The notes beneath the pieces are model-generated. The model saw nothing but the letters and a program-made list of their open reading frames with translations, ran no database searches and was not told where the DNA came from. The position numbers and the translations under genes are program-made. This document shows, one piece after another, positions 9,267 to 16,907 of a stretch of 64,000 nt of DNA. Numbering within the stretch: the first letter of the stretch is position 1; each line of letters begins with the position of its first letter. The stretch spans positions 682,001 through 746,000 of the forward strand of contig NZ_QGEG01000001.1 of the NCBI RefSeq assembly GCF_003149745.1, in the 5' to 3' direction. The DNA is from Flagellimonas aquimarina (GTDB lineage: Bacteria; Bacteroidota; Bacteroidia; Flavobacteriales; Flavobacteriaceae).

Positions 9267-10699
9267 TTGAATAGTTTTACTTCCTTTAAAAACTTTCTTA
9301 TATCAGATTTTAAAAATAAAAAGTACAGAAACAGTACCAGTGCAAAAATTAATGTTTTAGTCAAGAAAAGATACCTATCAAAAACAGTTATAAAACCTAT
9401 CAATGAGATTACAAAGAAACCAAGGGGCATAAATAGCATATATTTTACTGGATAAGTAATCTTAACATATCTACCATATAAAAAGCTTAGTGATATCGAC
9501 AAAAGGAATTTGCTAATAAAGGTAGCTATTGCCGCTCCTAAAATACCATAAATTGGAATAAGCGCAATATTAAGTGCAATATTCGTTAAAGCGGCAGAAA
9601 TAGTTGCTACAGGAATAATTCTATTTCCTCGACCCTTTATATCATAAAACAAAGCACCAACAAAAAAATAATATACCCCATGGTATACAAAAGCAAAAGC
9701 AATAAACGGTATTACCCTCCATGCACTATGATATATTTGAGGGGTTATCAGCATTATGACCTCTTTGCCAAAAAAAGACAGACTCAACGCAATGACACAA
9801 TAAAAAAGAATCAATGATTTGGCAATTTTTGGTATTTCGGTCTTTTTATTTTCTTTAATTTTCTGATTAAACCATGGGACAAATGCTTGATTGATGCCAG
9901 AAGCGATCAGAAAAACAATTGCCCCGAAATTATTACCTATACTATAAATACCTACTAAGGATGTAGTGAGTAGCTTGTTTATTAAAATTCGATCTATTAG
10001 GGCTGTGGCTACGCCAGCAATGGTATGTGGTATTAAAGGAAATGCATATTTAATTGATTTCAAAAGTAGATCCCAATCTATTCCAAATGTGAATTCCCTT
10101 CTAAAACCAAATAGTGAGTATATAAAAAAGATAATATTGGTCACCGCCAATGATCCAAGGACGCCTTTAGCCCCCATATCAAAGACAATTACGCTCAATA
10201 GCAACAAAGAGATGTTCAAAATAAAAAAACCCATATTGTTTTTGCCATACCGGATTCCTTCTTGTTTTGCCTGTAGAGAGTTTTGATAAATTGTATAGCA
10301 AGGATTGAACATCACGGATACCAAACCTAGCAACATGTATGGGAAAAATTCAATGTCCGCCAAAAAAGGCTGAAGTAGCCACTTTCGCCCTATGAACAAG
10401 ATTAAAGAAATTAAGAGACTATTGAAAAGAACAAAAGTTACAATGGTTCCAAATAATTTTTTGACCAACTCATCATTCCCCTTGAACTCATAAAAAAAAC
10501 GATTCAAACTTCCGTTAAGGGCCAGTAAATAAAAAACATTTAAAAAGGTGTTCACTGCCATAACCACGGCAACAACGCCATAATCATAAGGAGTCAAATA
10601 AATGGTCAAAACAGGGATCAGGAAGAAGTTGATTCCCTTTTGCAGTAGCATAATTACACTGTAGATTGCAGAATTTTTTAATAAGCTTCCCCTACTCAT
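9263..10699 (-). CDS. Wzx-type polysaccharide flippase (MOP superfamily)
   Basis: A 478-aa inner-membrane protein with 12-14 predicted membrane helices spread over its whole length. The N-terminus (LLKNSAIYSVIMLLQKGINF) and the repeated helix pattern match the oligosaccharide flippase family. It would translocate the undecaprenyl-linked repeat unit to the periplasmic face for polymerisation. It overlaps both neighbours by 4 bases, so it is firmly inside the operon. The presence of Wzx with Wzy-like and Wzz-like proteins defines this as a Wzx/Wzy-dependent pathway rather than an ABC-transporter one. Confidence 0.92.
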   Translation of the reverse strand: MSRGSLLKNSAIYSVIMLLQKGINFFLIPVLTIYLTPYDYGVVAVVMAVNTFLNVFYLLALNGSLNRFFYEFKGNDELVKKLFGTIVTFVLFNSLLISLILFIGRKWLLQPFLADIEFFPYMLLGLVSVMFNPCYTIYQNSLQAKQEGIRYGKNNMGFFILNISLLLLSVIVFDMGAKGVLGSLAVTNIIFFIYSLFGFRREFTFGIDWDLLLKSIKYAFPLIPHTIAGVATALIDRILINKLLTTSLVGIYSIGNNFGAIVFLIASGINQAFVPWFNQKIKENKKTEIPKIAKSLILFYCVIALSLSFFGKEVIMLITPQIYHSAWRVIPFIAFAFVYHGVYYFFVGALFYDIKGRGNRIIPVATISAALTNIALNIALIPIYGILGAAIATFISKFLLSISLSFLYGRYVKITYPVKYMLFMPLGFFVISLIGFITVFDRYLFLTKTLIFALVLFLYFLFLKSDIRKFLKEVKLFN

Positions 10700-11955
10700 T
10701 CAATACTTAAAGTTTCCTTAATAATATTAGCAGCTTTTTTAGCAGAGGTTCCATAAAAATCACTCCCTATAGCAGCGTTATAATATGCGGCCTTTTTTTG
10801 AACATTCGGTTTTTCGCATTTCAATGAGATAATCTGTCTACTTAAATCATCAATTGAGTCGAAATGGTCAATGAGGCCATTCTGGACAAATCCATAATAA
10901 TCAATGAAATTATTATTGCTAAAACTATAACTCATCGAAAAGATGTTTAAAAGTACCGCTTCTAAATGGATGGAAGAGTCTGAAGCAATCAGTGCATCGA
11001 TTCTGGTTAAAAACTCAAAAGAATTTTCTTTGCGGGAACTTGAAAAATTTACTTTCAGGCCTTTCACTTCTCGTTGATCTGAGGGATGTGGTCTTATTAT
11101 AAACTTTAAATCAGGAAAACTCTTGGTGAGGTGGCAAATCATTTTTTTAAGTAACTCAATGTCATCCATGGCATTATAGGCTATACCTATGGACTCTAAT
11201 CTATTTTCTTTGTTGGCAAGCTCGACATACTGATCAAATTTAGGCATTCCAACAAGGTATATCTTTGTGTCAGTTTTTTGAATCTTCAAATATTTCTTTT
11301 TTGAATCTTCTCCCTCCAAAAGTGCAAAATCAAAGGATAGGGGGGGGAAATATTTTGATACCGATGCATGTTGCACATAATAAGTAGGGATGTTCAACTT
11401 TTTTGCCGCCAACAACAATGCCCTTGGCATAATTTCATGGTCATTGGTAAATACAATGGCTTTAGGGCAATATTTTCTTAAAACCCTTAAGCTTTCCGGG
11501 TAGCAACCATTGACTTTAAAAAGAAGGTCATAGAATCTGATTGCTTTAACAGGATTCCTGCTCGAATAAATCATTAAATTAAGAGGGAAAAAAAATAAGT
11601 ATATAAATCTGAATCTATAATTACAGTAGTAGGTCCTATAACTTGGCTTCTCCTTTATAGTGTATTTTGAAACAAAAATGGAATCCTCTACATTTTCTTG
11701 AATAGATTTTAAAGCGTTATAGTTGTTAGGGGAAATGCTTAAAAACCATATTTTGTTTTTAGGTATTTTTTTAGTGACGAATAGTCTTATAAAACTCCCA
11801 ATAAAATCTGTTATAATCAGCTTTGCTTTTTTTGAATGCTCTCGAGGGGAAATTTGATTTCTTCTTTCTTCAGAAACAATATTCAAATAACCTCCAAACC
11901 AAAGTTGTAAGATATCATTCCATCTGCTACTTATTTGGTTTGAATTATCATCCAT
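10696..11955 (-). CDS. Putative GT-B glycosyltransferase; nonulosonate- or CDP-glycerol-type transferase candidate
   Basis: A 419-aa protein with no certain family. The C-terminal half looks like a GT-B nucleotide-sugar domain: NDHE at 171-174, YVQHAS at 193-198, LEGED near 213-217, RPHP at 288-291 and ASDSSIHLEAV at 324-334. HP plus a downstream serine pair is known from bacterial sialyltransferases (D/E-D/E-G, HP and S-S/T motifs) and also from TagF-like glycerophosphotransferases. Because genes for a CMP-nonulosonate pathway lie four genes away, a nonulosonate transferase is an attractive inference. No membrane segment is strong, so it is probably a peripheral cytosolic enzyme. Confidence 0.55.
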   Translation of the reverse strand: MDDNSNQISSRWNDILQLWFGGYLNIVSEERRNQISPREHSKKAKLIITDFIGSFIRLFVTKKIPKNKIWFLSISPNNYNALKSIQENVEDSIFVSKYTIKEKPSYRTYYCNYRFRFIYLFFFPLNLMIYSSRNPVKAIRFYDLLFKVNGCYPESLRVLRKYCPKAIVFTNDHEIMPRALLLAAKKLNIPTYYVQHASVSKYFPPLSFDFALLEGEDSKKKYLKIQKTDTKIYLVGMPKFDQYVELANKENRLESIGIAYNAMDDIELLKKMICHLTKSFPDLKFIIRPHPSDQREVKGLKVNFSSSRKENSFEFLTRIDALIASDSSIHLEAVLLNIFSMSYSFSNNNFIDYYGFVQNGLIDHFDSIDDLSRQIISLKCEKPNVQKKAAYYNAAIGSDFYGTSAKKAANIIKETLSIE

Positions 11956-12010
11956 ATTGATTCGTCTTATCTAAAAAAATAGATTGAGAATAATGGTAGA
12001 AAATAGTATT

Positions 12011-12985
12011 CTACTTATATACCTTAAAAATAATCCCCGCAGGAGACAGAAGCCCTAACGACAATAATACTTTTTGAAATACTTGTAAAATTCCTTCTAT
12101 TAATATTATTGGCCAAACTAGCAATCTTATCACAATCGATTTTAAAGGTGACTTTTTTTTATCTCTTGAAAAGAATCTTTTGGTAACCGTATTACTGAAC
12201 CAAGATGTACGATAATATAAAATTTCATGACTAATTCCTACATGTTTTGATTTCTCCACCAAATATTTGAAACTATCTTTGGAGAATGAATAAAGATGTC
12301 TAGGGGGGTCACAATGCCAAAATCTTTTTAAAAACCCTCTAAAAGTCATTTTAATAGAATTATATTTTAATGCAGTGAATAAGTACTTGTTTATTGAAAT
12401 CATAGGATTAAAATAAGTTTCAGTATTCCCTGAATGAGGGCTTTTTATTACCAACTGACCCCCATCATTCAACAAATTCAATAAATTTTCTATAAAAGTA
12501 AACGGGGTTTTTACATGCTCAATAACATTGTCAGAAAAAATCAAATCAAATTTCTTATCACAAGACTCAATATCTTCTATTATGTTTTTGGATTGCAATC
12601 CAAAATTTTTAATAGTAAAATCTTTTGCTTCATTATCAAGGTCCTGATAATAACATTCAAAACCAAGTTCGCATGCTGCTTTATATGCTATTCCTGTACC
12701 TGCTCCAAAATCCAAGAATTTTTTCCCCAATGACCAGTCCGTTTTATTTTCCTTTAGTTGAAAAAGCCGTATCAGTTCCTTTTTTTTTCTTTTAACTTTT
12801 CTATCAATTTCATAGGCCTCCGGTTTTTGGAACATAAAGCCCTGATAAAATGACGTAAGTTCGCTATCTAAAGGCAAAGGTGCGCAAAAAGTTAAACGAC
12901 AATTTTCACATCGAATTATATCATATTTTCCCCAATTAATAAGTTGCTGTGTTTTTCTTGAATTACAAGCTGGGCATACTTCCAT
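12011..12985 (-). CDS. Class I SAM-dependent methyltransferase with N-terminal zinc-ribbon-like motif
   Basis: A 324-aa protein. The first 30 residues carry CPAC and CENC, a possible zinc knuckle found in sugar C-methyltransferase-like proteins. The methyltransferase domain follows with motif I LDFGAGTG near 92-99, then LIFSDNVIEHVKTP and a PPRHLYSFS stretch typical of the Methyltransf_23 group. In this locus it probably methylates a sugar or the chain end. A shorter relative without the zinc ribbon lies at 33.7 kb and shares DFGAGTG and RHLW/RHLY. The methyl acceptor is unknown. Confidence 0.82.
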   Translation of the reverse strand: MEVCPACNSRKTQQLINWGKYDIIRCENCRLTFCAPLPLDSELTSFYQGFMFQKPEAYEIDRKVKRKKKELIRLFQLKENKTDWSLGKKFLDFGAGTGIAYKAACELGFECYYQDLDNEAKDFTIKNFGLQSKNIIEDIESCDKKFDLIFSDNVIEHVKTPFTFIENLLNLLNDGGQLVIKSPHSGNTETYFNPMISINKYLFTALKYNSIKMTFRGFLKRFWHCDPPRHLYSFSKDSFKYLVEKSKHVGISHEILYYRTSWFSNTVTKRFFSRDKKKSPLKSIVIRLLVWPIILIEGILQVFQKVLLSLGLLSPAGIIFKVYK

Positions 12986-13061
12986 GTTTTATTGTTTAAA
13001 ATGATTAAAATTCTCCTGATTAACAATTGAGAAATCTTATCCCATTGCCCAAGAGGTAAAG

Positions 13062-14042
13062 CTAGTTTTTTGTTCCTATCATACCGAAAACATAATTATT
13101 AATAAATCTAATTTTAGTAAGCTGACGTATTATTATTATAAACAGTATCTCAAGCATGAAAACCACTATATAAAAGTGTTGGAGATTATCTATACCAACC
13201 CAATTTTTATATGCTGTTATAGGAAGTACATGCCAAAGATAAATGGCAAGGGAATTCACTCCAATCCAGTGGATTATTGTCACTTGAGCCATTAGGTTCA
13301 GGCGTATGACCTTCACTACAGTCAATAACAAAGAAAAATTAAATAAGAAGAAAATCACTATTTCTATACTTACACTGTTTTTAAAAAAGAGATATATAAC
13401 CCCTCCAAAACAAAGAATAGAAAATAAAGTGATTCCAGAAAAAGAATAGTTCCAAAATGCCCTTCTCAACCAAATACCCAAAACAAAAAAAACATAATAA
13501 TAAGGCCTAAAGGTATGTAGTATAAATCCAAAAATATGGTTTACAGTTTCTGAATCATTATAAAACTTAGGGAAATATTTTAAAATTAAGAAAATAGAAG
13601 AAATGAAGATGCCAATAATCAATTGTATCCAAATAGATGTTTTCAATTTTAGAAAAATAAGCGAAAGCAACACCCAGCTAAGAAATGCAGGAATAAACCA
13701 CAAATGATAAAAAGGAAATACGAATGCCCCTAAAATTGCTTTGGATGGTGGAATTATATTCTCATAATTTACAATAGTATAACCTATGACTGCAATTGTC
13801 CATGGTAATATGATACGAAAGAAATATTTTTTAAACAATGACGCTATTGAAAAGCCAGCTAGTTTATCAACGTTGATAAGATAGCCCCCTAAACCAATAA
13901 AAAGAGGCATATGAAAACTATAAATTAAATAGCGGCCAACGTTTTCATCTAGTGAGCCTTGTAACACATGGCCGACGATTACCAGTATAATCAATAAACC
14001 CTTAAAAAAATCGATGCTTTCTAACCTTGTACCATCTCCCAC
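13062..14042 (-). CDS. Acyltransferase 3 family membrane O-acyltransferase
   Basis: A 326-aa membrane protein with about ten hydrophobic helices. It starts SIDFFKGLLIILVIVGHV, the conserved first helix of Acyl_transf_3/OafA-like proteins with its catalytic-type histidine, followed by SFHMPLF. Proteins of this family transfer acetyl or other acyl groups to surface sugars. It sits next to the nonulosonate phosphatase gene with a 7-bp gap, so it may O-acetylate the repeat unit, possibly the nonulosonate itself. The start appears to be GTG (14040-14042), giving MGDGTRLESIDF; the conserved region begins directly afterwards. Confidence 0.88.
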   Translation of the reverse strand: MGDGTRLESIDFFKGLLIILVIVGHVLQGSLDENVGRYLIYSFHMPLFIGLGGYLINVDKLAGFSIASLFKKYFFRIILPWTIAVIGYTIVNYENIIPPSKAILGAFVFPFYHLWFIPAFLSWVLLSLIFLKLKTSIWIQLIIGIFISSIFLILKYFPKFYNDSETVNHIFGFILHTFRPYYYVFFVLGIWLRRAFWNYSFSGITLFSILCFGGVIYLFFKNSVSIEIVIFFLFNFSLLLTVVKVIRLNLMAQVTIIHWIGVNSLAIYLWHVLPITAYKNWVGIDNLQHFYIVVFMLEILFIIIIRQLTKIRFINNYVFGMIGTKN

Positions 14043-14049
14043 TATATAG

Positions 14050-14574
14050 TTATTGAATATTTTTTTTATTTATTGAAGCATTATTTTCAATCAATTGCTC
14101 TATAGAAATACCGTTGTCCACCAAAATTTTTTCTATAAACTCCCTAAACACACCTTCCCCTCCTTTTTTTGTCAATTTCCATTTTACTACTTTTCTAATG
14201 TATTCAGGTGCACTTGACGGACATGCACTTAAACCCACTCTTTTCAAGACATGATAATCATTAATATCATCACCTAGATAGGCGATACTTCCCCATTCGA
14301 CTCCTAATTCCTCAGCTAGTCCCCCTATTATATCCACCTTATCCTTCACCCCTAGATAGATGTGCTCCATTTTCAATTTTTCACCTCTTCTCTTTACAGA
14401 ATTAGCGTTTTCTCCTGTTACTAAACCACATGGAATACCTAGCATTTTACAAAAAAGAACTCCTGCACTATCGTAAGTGTTGAATTTTTTAAATTCGTTC
14501 CCATGTTCATCATAGTACATGCCCCCATCAGTCCAAACACCATCAATATCCGTAAGAATCAATTTGGGAAGCAT
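14050..14574 (-). CDS. KdsC-like HAD phosphatase of a nonulosonate pathway
   Basis: A 174-aa capless HAD hydrolase. Motif I is LTDIDGVWTDG (nucleophile D9, acid/base D11), motif II VTGE at 52-55, and motif IV YLGDDIND around 99-106. Proteins of this size and type include KDO-8-P phosphatase and the 9-phosphate phosphatases of sialic acid/KDN synthesis. It lies 3 bp downstream of the NeuB-like synthase, so it most likely removes the phosphate from a nonulosonate 9-phosphate. Kdo-8-phosphate phosphatase is the main alternative, but no kdsA/kdsB neighbours are present. Confidence 0.85.
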   Translation of the reverse strand: MLPKLILTDIDGVWTDGGMYYDEHGNEFKKFNTYDSAGVLFCKMLGIPCGLVTGENANSVKRRGEKLKMEHIYLGVKDKVDIIGGLAEELGVEWGSIAYLGDDINDYHVLKRVGLSACPSSAPEYIRKVVKWKLTKKGGEGVFREFIEKILVDNGISIEQLIENNASINKKNIQ

Positions 14575-14577
14575 AGG

Positions 14578-15615
14578 CTAATCTTTAAGGGTATTGGGGT
14601 ATATGATTTCATCTTTTGGAAGATTCTGAATTAATTTTTTGCCTAGAATCAAATCCTTATCGGTCCATTTATAGCCGTCCCCAGGGCTTAAAAGGTGAAT
14701 GTCATTTTCCGATAGTATATGCCCCTTTTGCAAGGGTTTTAGCGTAGCAATAGATCTTTCCAGTTTCTCCCGGGCCGATTTGACAGAATCTTCAATAAAA
14801 ATCTTTTCCTCTCCAAATGAAAGCTCCAAATTCCTTATATCTCGCATCATTCTGTAGATACCATCAATAGCTAGGGAGCCAGCTTGATCCGTGCCCTTCA
14901 TTTGTCTATCCAAAGTAATATGTTTTTCTATAATCTCAGCACCCATAGCAACTGCAGCGATAGGAGTGGCAATACCCACCGTATGATCTGAGTAACCAAC
15001 AACAAACCTGGGATAATTTTTCTTCAGATAGGTAATGGTTTTTAAATTAACATTTTCATACTTTGTTGGGTATTCCGAAACGCAATGCAAAATAGATATA
15101 TTGGAGTGATACCGCCCAATAGTGTCTAAAGCATTGTTAAGTTCTTTCTCCCCAGCCATACCTGTTGAAAGTATTATTGGAATTTTAGTCTCTGCCATGG
15201 CGGATAACAAAGGCAAATTAGTAAGATCTCTTGAAGCTACCTTTAGTTTGTCCGGGGTAAATAGTTTTAAAAGGCTTAAGCAGCCCACCGCACATAGGGT
15301 TTCAACAAAATCCAATCCTTTTAACTTTGCATATTTATATATCTCAAAATGCTGTTGGTCATCAAGCTCTAGAAAAGATCTATGCTCTCCATAAGTAGTG
15401 CCAAAAGAATGGGAGGTGTTGTAGGGCCTACTCATTTGTGAGGCGGACAGCTCCTTATTTAAATCTCTTTTTGTCAATTTAATCGCATCCATGACCTTTA
15501 GTTTCTTTCCAAAAAGTTTGTCATGAACTGGCCTACTAACTACATCAATCATTAGTTTAGCAATATCAACAGAACCATTATGGTTTTGTCCAATTTCTCC
15601 TATTATGTAAGTCAT
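14578..15615 (-). CDS. Sialic-acid (nonulosonic acid) synthase, NeuB family
   Basis: Condenses phosphoenolpyruvate with a six-carbon sugar or its 6-phosphate to make a nine-carbon keto acid. The 345-aa protein has the NeuB TIM-barrel signatures: GEIGQNHNG at 6-14, HCVSEYPT at 177-184, GYSDHT at 207-212 and EKHITLD at 230-236 followed by GTDQAGS. A C-terminal SAF/antifreeze-like domain occupies about 285-345. Two segments deviate from classical NeuB: DAIKLTKRDL replaces the usual VKFQ region, and ASRDLTNLPLL replaces the usual S-G-E-I-T-N form. It overlaps the cytidylyltransferase gene by 4 bases. The exact product (Neu5Ac, KDN or legionaminic type) is not decidable here. Confidence 0.9.
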   Translation of the reverse strand: MTYIIGEIGQNHNGSVDIAKLMIDVVSRPVHDKLFGKKLKVMDAIKLTKRDLNKELSASQMSRPYNTSHSFGTTYGEHRSFLELDDQQHFEIYKYAKLKGLDFVETLCAVGCLSLLKLFTPDKLKVASRDLTNLPLLSAMAETKIPIILSTGMAGEKELNNALDTIGRYHSNISILHCVSEYPTKYENVNLKTITYLKKNYPRFVVGYSDHTVGIATPIAAVAMGAEIIEKHITLDRQMKGTDQAGSLAIDGIYRMMRDIRNLELSFGEEKIFIEDSVKSAREKLERSIATLKPLQKGHILSENDIHLLSPGDGYKWTDKDLILGKKLIQNLPKDEIIYPNTLKD

Positions 15616-16367
15616 TTACTATATTTTTTAATGTTCTTAATCATGGGTAGTTTATAAAATGGATTGCAGTCTATATGTTCAATTGTTTTGAAAATATTAG
15701 AATCCATTTCAATATACTTGCCGTATAGTTCCGAAAGGTTCTCAAAATCATCTATATCATCAATCGTAAATCTAAGGTCCTTCCTACAAAAAACCTCTGG
15801 AAAAGCATTTTTTAGATGTATTTTAAACTTTTGCGGGTGTGAGTAAATATAGTTGGTAACATGTTCTCTATATATGATGTCTTGCGTTTCTTTATGTGTT
15901 TTTTCCAATGCAGCAAGGGTGACTATTTCAGCAAACAGGCCTATGTGAGTCTTTATAACCGGGACTCCTTTGTTGTCCTTATAGCTACAATAGTCCAAAA
16001 GCTTGTTCTTATCATAAATTTCAATCAGATCGGTAATATGATCAATATCCAAAAAAGGATTGTCAGAGCATACCCTAACTATTACATCAATTTCATAAAA
16101 CCTTGCCGTATCAATAAATCTTTTGAGCACATCGGATTCACTTCCTCTATAAAAATCTATTTGATGTTTAGACGCATAATTCTCAAGTATGTTATCCTCG
16201 GAATTGTTAGGTGTAGTTAATATGACTGGATACCTTTTTTTTAATTGGTCAAACTTCTCAAGTAAAATATCCAGAATTGATTTATCATCGTAAAAGGGTA
16301 ATACAATTTTTTTTGGCAGCCTAGAAGACCCTAATCTGGCTTGAATAAGAATACCAATTTTATACAT
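15612..16367 (-). CDS. Nonulosonate cytidylyltransferase (SpsF/NeuA-like)
   Basis: A 251-aa nucleotidyltransferase that begins IGILIQARLGSSRLPKKIV, the signature of the SpsF/CMP-sugar cytidylyltransferase family. It continues with RGSESDVLKRF and VRVCSDNPFLD, the metal/donor region. It would activate the nonulosonate as a CMP-sugar for transfer. It is the first gene of the operon-like run that extends down to 0.8 kb, with the synthase and phosphatase directly behind it. The 89-base leader contains two hairpins and a TAnnTTTG box. The substrate is inferred from neighbours; SpsF-type proteins are often only loosely annotated. Confidence 0.85.
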   Translation of the reverse strand: MYKIGILIQARLGSSRLPKKIVLPFYDDKSILDILLEKFDQLKKRYPVILTTPNNSEDNILENYASKHQIDFYRGSESDVLKRFIDTARFYEIDVIVRVCSDNPFLDIDHITDLIEIYDKNKLLDYCSYKDNKGVPVIKTHIGLFAEIVTLAALEKTHKETQDIIYREHVTNYIYSHPQKFKIHLKNAFPEVFCRKDLRFTIDDIDDFENLSELYGKYIEMDSNIFKTIEHIDCNPFYKLPMIKNIKKYSK

Positions 16368-16371
16368 TTAG

Positions 16372-16388
16372 ATAAACCCTTGGTTTAT
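16372..16388. promoter_or_regulatory. Perfect short inverted repeat just before the cytidylyltransferase start
   Basis: ATAAACC and GGTTTAT pair around a 3-base loop. The hairpin begins 5 bases from the start codon at 16367, inside the presumed mRNA leader. It could hide or shape the translation start of the first polysaccharide gene. It lacks a U-run on either strand, so it is not a standard terminator. Confidence 0.4.
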
Positions 16389-16389
16389 T

Positions 16390-16414
16390 AGGTTCTTAAC
16401 CATTCATAGAACCT
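16390..16414. promoter_or_regulatory. Second inverted repeat in the polysaccharide operon leader
   Basis: AGGTTCT and AGAACCT form a 7-bp perfect stem with an 11-base loop, one base from the preceding hairpin. It may be a protein-binding dyad or part of a leader RNA structure. No regulator gene in the window is an obvious partner. Confidence 0.4.
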
Positions 16415-16463
16415 TATCTATAGTTTGCGAAATGAACAGTGTTATTTTTGTTTTAATCTTTGA

Positions 16464-16471
16464 CAAAACTA
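16464..16471 (-). promoter_or_regulatory. Candidate -7 box for the polysaccharide operon
   Basis: Minus-strand TAGTTTTG fits TAnnTTTG. Transcription would start near 16457 and give a leader of about 90 bases holding both hairpins. This is the only good -7 match found in the 540-bp gap upstream of the operon. Confidence 0.45.
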
Positions 16472-16487
16472 CGATATTTATTATCCT

Positions 16488-16907
16488 TTACAACTTTTGA
16501 CGGAGCCTACATTTTGCTTTTTTTACTTTGTGATGCAAAGTCATGGCATCACCGTCTGCACAGTGGTAGGCCTCATAAGTTCCATATCTGAGATAATAAA
16601 ACTAATAGTTTATTTAGCCAAATTGATTGTGTTGGTAAGCGGCTTATATAACCGTTTGCAGTACATAATACTTTGGTTTGAGCATTTATATAATGGTCCT
16701 CGGCTATTTCCAAAAAGCACAACTGTTCATTAAATATTGGTTCTTATAAAAATCATTGGTTCTAACTTTACTTGGATGTTTTAGCCCACCAACATGGATT
16801 AAATAGTCTAAATTTTCATATGTAATGATGAGTTTGTCCAAAAAGTTAAGTGATTTAGTTAATGCCAATAAATCTTGTAAGTTAATCAAGTATATTTCTA
16901 TTGGGGA
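16488..16907 (-). pseudogene. Decayed reading frame between wzz and the nonulosonate module
   Basis: The 540-bp gap 16368-16907 has no intact recognisable gene, but protein-like minus-strand segments occur in successive frames. The first runs in frame from directly after the Wzz stop codon to 16704; its largest part reads from a TTG at 16889 and includes DYLIHVGGLKHPSKV. The second, at 16743-16573, contains FLEIAEDHYINAQTKV. The third, at 16580-16488, ends in a basic tail. This is what a gene with two frameshifts would look like. The LIHVGGLKH patch is faintly like the second strand of SDR-type epimerases (xxFHAAALKH), but that is weak. It may instead be noncoding AT-rich DNA. Confidence 0.3.

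Noticed and set aside
16390-16414. Inverted repeat considered as an invertible-promoter recombination site as in Bacteroides capsule loci
   Set aside because: The arms are only 7 bp and 11 bases apart, with no promoter between them and no recombinase gene in the window.
16497-16733. Plus-strand 78-codon frame in the gap upstream of the polysaccharide operon
   Set aside because: It starts at TTG, has no recognisable motif, and lies opposite the possible decayed minus-strand frame and overlaps no promoter that would transcribe it.
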